DNA of 52,901 nucleotides from an uncultured Eubacteriales bacterium (GTDB lineage: Bacteria > Bacillota > Clostridia > Oscillospirales > CAG-272). The notes beneath the pieces were generated by a model. It worked only from the letters and a program-made list of their open reading frames with translations. It did no database searches and was not told the DNA's origin. The stretch is taken from assembly GCA_934401725.1 (NCBI GenBank), contig CAKRSS010000008.1, positions 1-52,901 on the forward strand, in the 5' to 3' direction. Below, one piece after another: positions 7,608-16,488 of this stretch; within the stretch, counting starts at the first letter, position 1; the number at the start of each line of letters is the position of its first letter. Position numbers and translations under genes: made by a program.

Positions 7608-7628
7608 ACATAATGCAAATTATGTTGT
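7608..7628. repeat. Right recombination site (dif-like inverted repeat arm)
   Basis: Exact reverse complement of 7310-7330, with centre TGCAAA, so the two sites are in inverted orientation, which favours inversion over deletion. Locally it is also a near-perfect dyad: ACAACATAAT, GCAA, ATTATGTTGT (7605-7628). Confidence 0.85.
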
Positions 7629-7659
7629 GTACTCGATTCTATAAGGGAGGAGTATTTCT

Positions 7660-7677
7660 ATGTATGCGGATGAGTGA
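7660..7677 (+). other. Five-codon leader ORF (MYADE)
   Basis: ATG at 7660 lies 6 bases after a very strong GGGAGGAG and ends at TGA after MYADE. An overlapping ATG at 7670 opens a 12-codon frame. It sits between the right recombination site and the surface operon, so it would be the first translated piece of a switched-on transcript. Function unknown. Confidence 0.35.
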
Positions 7678-7764
7678 TGTAGCGTCAGGCCGGACGCGGT
7701 TCCCCTGAGAGGGCTTTAGTGTTCATTAATTTAATTTTAGACTTTCATGAAAGGAAAGGTAAAG

Positions 7765-10700
7765 ATGAAAAAGAAAATTTTAGCTGTTGTACTTGCCGCC
7801 CTGATGATCTTTTCGATTCTGCCGGTAACTGTGTTTGCCGCGGATGCGAAATGTCCCGGAAAGGGCAATGTTCACACGCTGGATAACTGCACATCAGAGG
7901 TTGAGTCTGTTGTTGCCGGAACCTGCGATGAGAACGATCATCATGACGGTTTCACTCTTTATGAGTGCACCGTTTGCGGCGACCACTTTGTCGACAACTT
8001 TGTTGAGGTCGAGCACGAGTGGGTTGAGAAAAAGAAGGAAACGCCCGCCACATGTTTGAAGGATGGCAAGACTGCCACCTACGAATGCAAGGTGTGCAAA
8101 GCCACCAAGGGCGGCGAAGCGATTCCTGCGCTGGGGCATGACTTTGAAATCATTGAGTCTACCGGCGATTGCGAGCACGAGGGAAGAATCGTTACTAAGT
8201 GCAAGAATTGCGGTAAAGAAAACCTTCAGCTCGTGAAGGGCGATGGCCACGTCTGGTCGGAGCACCCCACCTCCATCAAGAAGGAGCCGACCCATACCAC
8301 AACCGGTATAGCGGTCTACACCTGCCAGAACGAGGGATGCACTGAGACCAAGGAAGTCATCATCATGGCTACCGAGAAGCACGAGCATGTCGTTCATCAT
8401 GAGGCTGTTGAGGCTTCCTGCAAGACCCCTGGTACTGCTGAGTATTGGGAGTGCACTGATTGTGGCAAGCTGTTCAAAGACGAAAAGTGTGAGAAAGAGG
8501 ATGAAACCACACTCAAAAAGCTGGCCGTTCCCAAAGACGGTCATGACAAGGAGCTGATTCACCACGACGAGGTTGTAGCTACCTGCACCTCTACCGGTAT
8601 CGAAGAGTACTGGGAGTGCGAGGTTTGCGGAAAGAAGTATCTTGATGCAGCCGGAACCACGCTCATAAAAGATTTTGCAAAGGAAACAACTGTTGCAAAG
8701 TTGGCTCATTCCTACGAGTTTGATAAGACAATCGCTCCCACCTGCACTGAAAAGGGCTTTGATCAGCATAAGTGCAAGGTATGCGGCGCTACTAAGCAGG
8801 AAAACCCGGTAGACGCTCTTGGTCACACCGATTGGGATGATGTTGCAAGCACCAACAAAAATGAGGACGATGCAACCTGCACACTGGCAGGCGTGCGTCA
8901 CTGGAAGTGCGGTCGCTGCGGTGAAGACATGCTCGAGAAGACCGACGAGGCTCTTGGCCACACAGACTACGACGACGATTCAAGCAAAGATAAAAAGGTA
9001 ACCAAGGAAGCCACCTGCACTGAGGTTGGCGAAAGAACGTGGAAGTGCGGCAGATGCGATGCTGAGATGAGTGAAGTCATCGGAGCTCTCGGTCACACTG
9101 AGTTTGGTTCTGATGCGAGCAAAGAATCTGCAGTTCCGTCCAAGGAAGCTACCTGCACTGAGAATGGTTTGAACACCTGGAAATGCGGCAGATGCGACGC
9201 CGAGCTGAGCGAAACCACAGAGGCTCTCGGCCACACCGCATATGGCGATGCCGAAAGCAAAGATGCTGCAACCAAGGAAGCCACCTGCACCGAGGATGGC
9301 GAGATGACTTGGAAGTGCGGCAGATGCGATGCTGAGATGAAAACAATCATTGAAGCTACCGGTCACCATTTCGAACAGACTGAATACACGGCTCCCACCT
9401 GCATCGAAAGCGGTCTTCTCAAGCTCGCGTGCACCAAGTGCGACGCAACCCACGAAGGGGAATTGCACTTTGATCCTACCAAGACATATTACAGTCTCGC
9501 GGATGCCCAGGAGGACCATCGTAACCTTACGGCAGACAATCTGATTGAGAAGAAGGCTGCTACCTGCTCCGCAGCTGGTTACGAAAAGTACAAGTGCCCT
9601 GATTGCCTGTCTGTTGTGACTATTACTCTGAAGAAGAGTACAAAGCTACATAGCTACGTCAAGGTTGACGCTGTCGCTCCGACCTGCGAGAAGGCCGGTA
9701 CTGATGCGTACGAGAAGTGCGAGTACTGCGGCTACGCAAAGTATAAAAATCTTGAATACAACGCAAAGGGTGTTCAGGTTAAAGACGGTAAGACTAAGCT
9801 CGCAAATGTTATCAAGGTTAAGGCACTGGGCCACGACATGGTCAATGACATTTCAAGAGATGTCACATGTGAAGAGTTCGGATATAAGCACTGGGTGTGC
9901 ACCCGCGAGGGCTGCACCTATGAGTACATAACCGACTACGTCCGCGCAACCGGTCACGTTTGGGCTAAGGATACCGTCAACTCCAAGGCTGCAACCTGCA
10001 CCAAGAGCGGTCTGACCGTTGAGTACTGCACCAACGGCTGCGGCGAGAAGAAGTTCACTGAGCTCGAGGCTCTTGGTCACAAGAACAAGGCCGGTGATAA
10101 GCTCGAGGATTCCTGCCTGAACACTCCGACAGATCGCAAGTGCGTGAATGGCTGTGGAGCCAAAATCGGCCAGACCCACCACGCTGAGGTTGAAATAACC
10201 GTTGCTGCAACCTGCAAGAACTACAAGTATGACCTCAGAATGTGCAACGACTGCCATGCTGCAAAGATTCTGAAAGTCTATGAGGCTGAGGGCTACGGCG
10301 ACCACAGCTACGGTGAGTGGACTGTTACAGCTCAGCCCACCGCTGACGCAGAGGGCGAAGAGACCAGAACCTGCCAGGTCTGCGGCGACAAACAGACCCG
10401 CAAGATTGCTACCACTGCTGCTATTAACGCATCCTTTGAGATCGTAAATGCGGCTAAGGAAGGCGCTGACTTCACAGACTCTGCACTCGTGGCTGTCAAG
10501 ATCGTTCTGAACACCACGAGCACTGATATTTGGGGCATATCCTTCGCTGTAAACTATGACAGCAATGTTGTTAAGTTTGAGAAGTATGAGATGCTCAGCG
10601 AAAAGCTGGACACCAATGCCAACGCTCACGACGACAAGAAGGGGACTGTCAGAATCATTGCTCAGGCTTCCAACGGTGACGACAAGGAAAAGAAGAATGT

Positions 10701-11067
10701 CACCCTTGAAGGCAAGGAAGAGTTTGCTATCCTCTACTTCCGCATCAATTCCGCAGCTGCCACCGAGACTGAGTTCTCGTTCGGCACCATCGAGGCTATG
10801 ACCTTCGAGGAGAAGGTTCTTAGAGTTGACGGCACTTCTGCAAAGATCAAGATCAAGCAGTTCCTTGATGCAAACGGCGACGGCGATGTCAATATGCACG
10901 ACCTGCTGCTCATTTACAAGATGACCATCGGTGCAGTTGAGGCCAACTACGATGCAGTTGTCGACGTAAACAAGGACGGCGTAATCAACTACGTTGACCT
11001 GCTTGCTCTGTATGAGTACTATCTTGGTGCAAAGGATTACAAAGCGATGACAGCTCTTAGACCCTAA
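7765..11067 (+). CDS. Secreted Cys-repeat protein with cohesin-like and dockerin domains
   Basis: A 1100-residue exported protein. The signal peptide is KKKILAVVLAALMIFSILPV with cleavage near AFA-AD. Residues about 30-880 are some 19 degenerate repeats of about 40 residues with the pattern C-x(8-12)-C-x2-C (for example TCTEVGERTWKCGRC), reminiscent of zinc ribbons. Residues about 888-1032 are cohesin-like beta-sandwich (VAVKIVLNTTSTDIWGISFA, then VRIIAQASNG). Residues 1033-1092 are a type I dockerin with two calcium-binding F-hands (DANGDGDVNMHDLLLIYK; DVNKDGVINYVDLLALYE). No catalytic domain is seen. ATG at 7765 follows AAAGGAAAGG; an ATG at 7747 lacks an RBS. First gene of the operon downstream of the invertible promoter. 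Likely a surface or adhesive component. Confidence 0.85.
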   Translation: MKKKILAVVLAALMIFSILPVTVFAADAKCPGKGNVHTLDNCTSEVESVVAGTCDENDHHDGFTLYECTVCGDHFVDNFVEVEHEWVEKKKETPATCLKDGKTATYECKVCKATKGGEAIPALGHDFEIIESTGDCEHEGRIVTKCKNCGKENLQLVKGDGHVWSEHPTSIKKEPTHTTTGIAVYTCQNEGCTETKEVIIMATEKHEHVVHHEAVEASCKTPGTAEYWECTDCGKLFKDEKCEKEDETTLKKLAVPKDGHDKELIHHDEVVATCTSTGIEEYWECEVCGKKYLDAAGTTLIKDFAKETTVAKLAHSYEFDKTIAPTCTEKGFDQHKCKVCGATKQENPVDALGHTDWDDVASTNKNEDDATCTLAGVRHWKCGRCGEDMLEKTDEALGHTDYDDDSSKDKKVTKEATCTEVGERTWKCGRCDAEMSEVIGALGHTEFGSDASKESAVPSKEATCTENGLNTWKCGRCDAELSETTEALGHTAYGDAESKDAATKEATCTEDGEMTWKCGRCDAEMKTIIEATGHHFEQTEYTAPTCIESGLLKLACTKCDATHEGELHFDPTKTYYSLADAQEDHRNLTADNLIEKKAATCSAAGYEKYKCPDCLSVVTITLKKSTKLHSYVKVDAVAPTCEKAGTDAYEKCEYCGYAKYKNLEYNAKGVQVKDGKTKLANVIKVKALGHDMVNDISRDVTCEEFGYKHWVCTREGCTYEYITDYVRATGHVWAKDTVNSKAATCTKSGLTVEYCTNGCGEKKFTELEALGHKNKAGDKLEDSCLNTPTDRKCVNGCGAKIGQTHHAEVEITVAATCKNYKYDLRMCNDCHAAKILKVYEAEGYGDHSYGEWTVTAQPTADAEGEETRTCQVCGDKQTRKIATTAAINASFEIVNAAKEGADFTDSALVAVKIVLNTTSTDIWGISFAVNYDSNVVKFEKYEMLSEKLDTNANAHDDKKGTVRIIAQASNGDDKEKKNVTLEGKEEFAILYFRINSAAATETEFSFGTIEAMTFEEKVLRVDGTSAKIKIKQFLDANGDGDVNMHDLLLIYKMTIGAVEANYDAVVDVNKDGVINYVDLLALYEYYLGAKDYKAMTALRP

Positions 11068-11092
11068 TTGTTAGGTATAGGAGAGCAAAGCC

Positions 11093-12697
11093 ATGAAGAA
11101 AAAAATATTCATATTGCTGATTATAGCGATACAGTTGGCAATGTGCTTTTCCTTGGCTGCAGCGGCGGCAGACGTCGGCGTTGTTGGGTACACGATGGAG
11201 GCTTCGGCCTCCGTCGTGAAGGCCGGGGATAGTTTTACGGTGACGATCAGTCTCAGCGAGAACGCCGGTTTTAAAGCCGCAACTGTTGCGATAGGGTACG
11301 ATTCGTCCGAGTTCACATACGTCGGCTACTCCGACGGTTCGTTCAGCGACCTTATTGTTAACAAGCAGACCGAGGGTACTGTGAAGGTTACTGTCGGAAA
11401 TATGCTTAACGCTATGACGAATTTTGACGCCGCCCCCACGTACAGCGGCACCGGTACGGTTGCCGTGCTGACGTTCAAGGCGGTCGATCACTTCGAAGGC
11501 AGCGGTAGCTTTGAGTTGTCTGCTGGTTCGGGAGATGTTTACACCACAAGTGCGGATTTCTCTTACAGCGTAAGCGGAGATTCCGTTACGGTTGTATCGT
11601 ATGACCCCGCCACGCACGTGCATGACGTGGAGATTATTCCCGGCAAGGCAGCGACCTGCACCGAGAAAGGTCTGACTGACGGCGAGAAGTGCAAGGTTTG
11701 CGGCGTGATTACAAAGCAGCAGACCGAAATTCCTGCGACAGGTCATGACGAAGAAACCATTCCCGGCAAGGCAGCGACCTGTACCGAGAAGGGCTTGACT
11801 GAAGGTAAGAAGTGCAAGAAATGCGGCAAGATTATTGTCGAGCAGAAGGAAATTCCGGCTTCTCACAAAGTGATTACCGTCTTTGGCACGGCAGCCACCT
11901 GTACCGAGACGGGCTTGACCGACGGCAGTAAGTGCAGCGTTTGCGGCGAGGTGTTCTCATTGCAGACTGTTATCCCGGCAAAGGGACATACCGAGGTGGT
12001 GACGCCCGGCAAGGCTGCTACATGCGCCGAGACGGGGTTGACCGAGGGCAAAAAATGCTCTTCGTGCGGCCTTGTGATCGTAGCTCAGCAGACAATTCCT
12101 ACTACCGGTCACACGGAGGTTACCATTCCCGGTAAGGCAGCCACCTGCACCGAGGCAGGTCTGACCGATGGTAAGCAGTGTAGCGTTTGCGGCAAAGTTA
12201 CTGTGACTCAGAATGTCATTCACGCTAAGGGACATACCGAGGTTGTGACGCCGGGTAAGGCTGCCACATGCACTGAGACTGGTATGTCCGACGGTAAGAC
12301 GTGCAGCGTCTGTGGCGCGGTTATTGCGACACAGCAGGAAACGCCTGCGACGGGGCACGTCGAGGAGATAATTCCCGGCAAGGCAGCGACATGCACAGAG
12401 TCCGGACTTACAGACGGAAAGAAGTGCAAGGTCTGTGGTGTTGTCATAGCAGAGCAGACAGAGATTGCTCCCACGGGGCATTCGTTCGGCGAATGGTCTG
12501 TGACCAAGGCCGCAACAACTAAGGCTGTCGGCGAAGAGAGCCGCACCTGCAGTGCATGCGGAGCGGTCGAGACACGCGAGATTCCCATGCTTGAGTCCAA
12601 CACAGTGCGCGTGATTATTATCGTTTGCGCGGCTGTCGTAGTGGTTGCAATCGTGGCAGTCGGCGTGGTCACGCTTATCCGTAAAAAGAAGCACTGA
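11093..12697 (+). CDS. Membrane-anchored cohesin protein with 41-residue repeats
   Basis: A 534-residue protein: signal peptide 1-26, cohesin-like domain about 27-172 (VKAGDSFTVTISLSENAGF, ATVAIGYDSSEFTYVGYS), seven 41-residue repeats from residue 177 (HTEVVTPGKAATCTE, GLTDGKKCSVCG; three Cys each) plus one divergent copy, then a C-terminal membrane segment (about 505-529) ending RKKKH. It starts 25 bases after the dockerin gene with GGAGAG before ATG, so the two form an operon. Cohesins bind dockerins, so the pair probably makes a membrane-tethered complex; this pairing is inferred from adjacency and domain type. No sortase motif, so anchoring is by the transmembrane helix. Confidence 0.87.
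   Translation: MKKKIFILLIIAIQLAMCFSLAAAAADVGVVGYTMEASASVVKAGDSFTVTISLSENAGFKAATVAIGYDSSEFTYVGYSDGSFSDLIVNKQTEGTVKVTVGNMLNAMTNFDAAPTYSGTGTVAVLTFKAVDHFEGSGSFELSAGSGDVYTTSADFSYSVSGDSVTVVSYDPATHVHDVEIIPGKAATCTEKGLTDGEKCKVCGVITKQQTEIPATGHDEETIPGKAATCTEKGLTEGKKCKKCGKIIVEQKEIPASHKVITVFGTAATCTETGLTDGSKCSVCGEVFSLQTVIPAKGHTEVVTPGKAATCAETGLTEGKKCSSCGLVIVAQQTIPTTGHTEVTIPGKAATCTEAGLTDGKQCSVCGKVTVTQNVIHAKGHTEVVTPGKAATCTETGMSDGKTCSVCGAVIATQQETPATGHVEEIIPGKAATCTESGLTDGKKCKVCGVVIAEQTEIAPTGHSFGEWSVTKAATTKAVGEESRTCSACGAVETREIPMLESNTVRVIIIVCAAVVVVAIVAVGVVTLIRKKKH
11621..12481 (+). repeat. Seven in-frame repeats of about 123 bp
   Basis: Tandem coding repeats of about 41 codons in the cohesin gene, each holding a PGKAATCTE-like block and a KCxxCG block. 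One unit is a codon short and its PGK is altered. Unit number could change by slippage or recombination. Confidence 0.8.
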
Positions 12698-12722
12698 TTT
12701 AACCGGTGTAATGCTACTGGCT

Positions 12723-12762
12723 CCGGTCAAATGCGAAAGCATTTGACCGGGGCGCTTTTTTT
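12723..12762 (+). terminator. Terminator of the surface operon
   Basis: A perfect 12-bp stem (CCGGTCAAATGC, 12723-12734, with 12739-12750), loop GAAA, then GGCGC and seven T. Confidence 0.92.
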
Positions 12763-13195
12763 CGTGTAGCAGAGCGGATTAGGGGCGGTAAGTCCATATA
12801 TTGATGCAACGCACTGGCGCTATAGCGGTAGGATTCGCGTCGGCAAGAGGATTAGACCGGTCTTAGCGGCTTGTGCAGAAATGTGGTGGATACAGGTAGT
12901 GGAGCTGGCCTTGATGCCGTTGTTGGCAGTAAAGCGAGCTTTCAGAGTGTTTGTTGGTTTTGACTGTGTTAGCCGCACACGACATTGAGACTGTGGCGGC
13001 CAAAAATGGTATAGGGGGGGACAGTGCGTGGTTGCTGTAGGGGGGAGCTGGCGATGTGTATGGGGCTTGTAGGGGCGTTGTGCTGACCGTGTAGGAGCGG
13101 TGCGTGCGGTTGGTATAGGGCGATGTGTAAGAGTTGTACAGACGGTATGGAGTTAGGTGGACGGGCGGTGAGGGGAGTTAGGAGGCGGGGACTTC

Positions 13196-13363
13196 ATGAC
13201 CATTAAAGACATACTAAAAGACCATGTGCTTGTGACGCTCATGGCGCGCGGTGATACACGTTGTCGCGTGGCATGTAAGAACGTTCGCTTTGATGTGACA
13301 GAACCGTATTGTTATGTGCAATCGGAAGTCTCCTCTTATGGGGTGACTGACGATTGCTTATAG
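13196..13363 (+). CDS. Candidate 55-residue small protein
   Basis: ATG at 13196 is preceded by TTAGGAGGCGGGGACTTC, a strong Shine-Dalgarno at 10 bases. The 55-residue product (starting MTIKDILKDHVLVTLMARGD) has four cysteines and no membrane segment. I recognise no family. The surrounding G/T-rich region is otherwise non-coding, so this may be a relic or chance frame. Confidence 0.3.
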   Translation: MTIKDILKDHVLVTLMARGDTRCRVACKNVRFDVTEPYCYVQSEVSSYGVTDDCL

Positions 13364-13437
13364 GAAGGGAACAATGGCTTCACGGCAATAGCCATGGTGG
13401 CTGGCTGTTAGCTCTGTGCGAACTTTATGGTTATGTC

Positions 13438-13517
13438 GGTGACGCCTGTGGAACACGTGCTCCGTGGGCAGTGTTGCGGTGACGCCTGCGGAACACGTGC
13501 TCCACGTGCAGTGTCGC
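13438..13517. repeat. 40-bp tandem duplication
   Basis: Two head-to-tail 40-base units starting GGTGACGCCT at 13438 and 13478, with about five differences. Each carries GGAACACGTGCTCC, a dyad around CACGTG. Confidence 0.7.
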
Positions 13518-13855
13518 GGAGCGTTGCGGTGTTAGCTGTGCGGTGGCGCAGCAGTGCGGTGGTGCTCTGCCGCTACGATGGAAGACCACGCCGCGAAGAA
13601 TCTCCTTGGGCGCTCCAAGGTGAGCCCGCTGCGTCGAGCTTAAGTATGTATCGAGCGTAAATGTTTCAGTAAATGTGATCGATGGCCACGGTACAATTTT
13701 GAGATACACGACTCGATGCTCTCACTGCGTGCAATATTCGACTCGCTTCTCGCCGGGAACAAATAGTTTTTACACGGCCGTTCCGGCGCACGATCATTAG
13801 CGTTAAAGTCGAGTGTGAATGGTGAGAATACTTTCATGAAAAATGGACGTATGTG

Positions 13856-13884
13856 TTGACATTTAATATTGATATTCTTATGCT
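13856..13884 (+). promoter_or_regulatory. Orphan promoter in the gene-poor region
   Basis: TTGACA (13856-13861), 17-base spacer, TATGCT (13879-13884). No gene follows; a strong hairpin lies 200 bases on. Confidence 0.45.
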
Positions 13885-13890
13885 TAAGGT

Positions 13891-14119
13891 GAAGTGTACC
13901 CTCACAGTAGCTGACGCAAATTTTTTGCCGGTTGAATTTAACGGTACGGAATATAATCATCAGAACAAACGGTCGGCACGCCGGAATAGCGTAAAAACGT
14001 TGATGTGAGTTGCACTTATTTTTGTCGTGCGGCGGTGGCAGAAGGGAATACCTCCTGCACCCCAACCAAACACAACTTGCAAGAACCCCCGCCGGGAATT
14101 GATTCCCGGCGGGGGTTCT
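13891..14119 (+). ncRNA. Possible untranslated RNA of about 230 nt
   Basis: Bounded by the orphan promoter at 13856-13884 and a perfect 18-bp hairpin (14082-14099 with 14102-14119, CCCCCGCCGGGAAT core). The tail CTGCGTTTGTGG is only weakly U-rich. There is an internal dyad near 13930-13950 (GCCGGTT...AACGGTA). I do not recognise tmRNA, 6S, SRP or RNase P motifs. Confidence 0.25.
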
Positions 14120-15130
14120 GCGTTTGTGGCGGCGCGCATGAATTCAGGCTTGGTGCAATGCGGTTAATCAAAAACGAATTAAATTGAATCGACCAGAACC
14201 AAACCAGAACCAAACCAAATCAAAAGGGTTCAGAACGCGTCGAAACGCGCTGAATTTTATGCACAAGTGTCCTATAAGAGCGAACAGAATCAAAACAAAT
14301 CTAGTTCTATATTTTTACCACGATTTTTGAGAAAGTTCTATATTTTGCGTCGATTTATGCGGTAAAATTTTAGTACGACAAAAATCAAAAAGTCAAAATT
14401 TCGAGTCAAAATTCAGAACGTCGACGGCAAAATCACGTAAAAAATAGTACGAAAACAGTAAAAATCACGTAAAAAGCAGTACGAAACCGAAAAAGCGAGG
14501 TCAAAAAGCTGAAAAACGCCCATAAAACGTGCAAAATAAAACAAGACCGTCGGACAGACGGCCTTGTGGTTGCGGCGGAATCTCGGTGATGTTGTGAGGG
14601 CGTGCAGATTGGCGGCTTTGGGGCGGGATTCACGTTTATGCATTGAATATTCATTTTGTGATGGTGTGCTCTTTCAGTTGAGATGTTCGGTGGGATTCGT
14701 GTTTTGCGGAGGTTTATTTTCCGGTGCGGCGAGTCAAGCGACTTATGTGGCTTGGGGTTGCGGGTTGATTTTGAGCTGCGGGCGATTTGCCTTGCAGGTT
14801 TGGAGCGTGGGCTTGCAGAGAAGTTTCGAGTGGCAGTGTGGCTGTGGTGGGGGTGGTTTGTTGCTCAAAGGTGTTGCTTGTGTGACAAACCCTCCGTCGC
14901 CTTCGGCAACAGTTTCCTTTGTAAAAGGGAGCCAGCGGCCTGTTGTTAATGCGCGGACGGCATTCGGTGTGCTGACAGCGTTCGGTGCGCTACGGCCTCG
15001 AGCGCACCGACTACTGAAACCTGCGCCTCATCTGATTGGCCGACAAGTGCAAAAATCCGAGTCCTATCCGATTCGCTGATAAGCGCCAAAGTGTCAACCA
15101 CTCTCTGAACTCTTCCCGGAACTTGCCTGG

Positions 15131-15168
15131 ACAAACAAACCCCCGGAAGGCCTTTGCCTTCCGGGGGT
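15131..15168 (-). terminator. murA terminator
   Basis: ACCCCCGGAAGGC (15139-15151) pairs with GCCTTCCGGGGGT (15156-15168). Read on the minus strand it is followed by TTGTTTGT. Confidence 0.85.
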
Positions 15169-15195
15169 AATGCTTCAAAAAATTCGAACATTCAA

Positions 15196-16488
15196 TTAAT
15201 TAGCAAGCTGTATCGTTTCGGCCTCGGAGACCGCTATTCGCGAGATGTCTGCACCGACGCCGCGGAGCTTGCCGACGATGTCGTAGTAGCCGCGGTCGAG
15301 AGTTTCCTCGATGTCGTCGAGGGTGGTGACACCGGTGGCGGCGAGCCCGGCGATTATGAGTGCGGCACCTGCTCTCAGGTCGACAGAGGTGACTATCGCG
15401 CCCTTGAGCTGCTCAGCGCCGACTATCGTCGCGGTCTTGCCCTCGAGGGTTGCGTGCGCGCCCATCTTGCGCAGCTGGTCAAGATAGCGGAAACGATTGT
15501 CCCATATGCCTTCGGTGACGGTGCTGATGCCCTCGGCCTTACACATAAGCGCGGCGAACTGGGGCTGCATGTCGGTCGGGAAGCCGGGATAGGGAAGCGT
15601 CTTGAGCGCGGTGCGGTTTACGTGGCCGTTGGAGGACACGGATATGTAATCGTCATGCTCCTCAACGCAAACGCCCATTTCACTGAGCTTTGCGGAGATG
15701 CTCTCGACGTGCTTCGGAATGACGTTGCGGACGTTGAGTCTTCCACCGGTCGCGGCGACGGCGGCCATGTAGGTGCCGGCCTCGATCATGTCGGGGATTA
15801 TGGCATACTCGCAGCCGTGCAGCTCGCGGACGCCCTTGATTTTTATCGTGGTTGTTCCTGCGCCGTAGATCTCAGCGCCGCAGGTGTTGAGGAAGTTTGC
15901 AAGGTCGACGATGTGCGGCTCGCGCGCGGCGTTATCAAGAATGGTCGTGCCCTCTGCCATGACGGACGCCAGCATTATGTTGCAGGTCGCACCGACGGAG
16001 CAGACGTCGAAGTAGATCGTTGTGCCGTGAAGAGGGCCGTCAGTGCCGAGGCAGATGTAGCCGCCCTCGCTCTGCTCGACTGCGCCGAGCGCCTCGAAGC
16101 CCTTTATGTGCTGGTCGATGGGGCGCGACACAAAGTCACAGCCGCCCGGCCAACCCACCCTTGCGGAGCCGAAGCGACCAAGCTCGGCCCCGAGAAGATA
16201 TGTGGAGGCACGCATCTTACTTGCAAGGTTATAGGGGGAGGTACCGCCGACGACATGCGCTGTGTCGATTTCAGCGGTAGTTTTATTCAAAAGGCGTACG
16301 CTCGCGCCCATTGAACGGAGAATATCCAGCGTGGTGTTGATGTCGCTGACGGGGGGCAGATTCTCGATGACGCATCTGTCGCCCGTGAGCACCGTGGCGA
16401 AAAGGATAGGAAGGGCGGCATTCTTCATGCCGTCAACATATATATCGCCGTAGAGCTTATTACCGCCGTTGATAACGATTTTTTCCAT
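15196..16488 (-). CDS. murA: UDP-N-acetylglucosamine 1-carboxyvinyltransferase
   Basis: Transfers enolpyruvate from PEP to UDP-GlcNAc, the first committed step of peptidoglycan synthesis; cytoplasmic. Lys22-Asn23 in GMKNAALPI bind substrate, and Cys117 in WPGGCDFVSRPIDQH is the catalytic cysteine targeted by fosfomycin, so the enzyme should be fosfomycin-sensitive in principle. Length 430 residues, typical. ATG at 16488 is preceded by a leader of about 135 bases with an extended -10 promoter. It stands as a single gene with its own terminator. EPSP synthase (26355) is a distant fold relative, clearly separate. Confidence 0.96.
   Translation of the reverse strand: MEKIVINGGNKLYGDIYVDGMKNAALPILFATVLTGDRCVIENLPPVSDINTTLDILRSMGASVRLLNKTTAEIDTAHVVGGTSPYNLASKMRASTYLLGAELGRFGSARVGWPGGCDFVSRPIDQHIKGFEALGAVEQSEGGYICLGTDGPLHGTTIYFDVCSVGATCNIMLASVMAEGTTILDNAAREPHIVDLANFLNTCGAEIYGAGTTTIKIKGVRELHGCEYAIIPDMIEAGTYMAAVAATGGRLNVRNVIPKHVESISAKLSEMGVCVEEHDDYISVSSNGHVNRTALKTLPYPGFPTDMQPQFAALMCKAEGISTVTEGIWDNRFRYLDQLRKMGAHATLEGKTATIVGAEQLKGAIVTSVDLRAGAALIIAGLAATGVTTLDDIEETLDRGYYDIVGKLRGVGADISRIAVSEAETIQLAN

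Larger units (their letters stand above)
12763..15130. other. 2.4-kb gene-poor region
   Basis: No convincing long gene on either strand. From about 12990 to 13190 the plus strand is strongly G/T-rich with iterated TAGGGG and GGTATAGGG-like words. 13196-13363 is a candidate small gene. 13438-13517 is a 40-bp tandem duplication. 13856-14119 has a promoter and a strong hairpin. 14180-14560 is A-rich on the plus strand, with repeated AAATCACGTAAAAA and AGTACGAAA words. 14880-14945 (CCCTCCGTCGCCTTCGGC onward) looks like an intergenic repeat I associate with Clostridia. It could be a decayed insertion or a region of unusual RNA genes. Confidence 0.6.

Noticed and set aside
7671..7730. Riboswitch (c-di-GMP type) in the surface operon leader
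   Set aside because: Some GC-rich pairing is visible, but the conserved GEMM core is not.
13891..14119. 6S RNA or tmRNA
   Set aside because: No long bulged hairpin of the 6S type and no tmRNA tag frame or tRNA-like ends.
14564..15079. 171-codon open frame before murA
   Set aside because: It overlaps an intergenic repeat (CCCTCCGTCGCC region), has no RBS, and its translation has no domain-like pattern.
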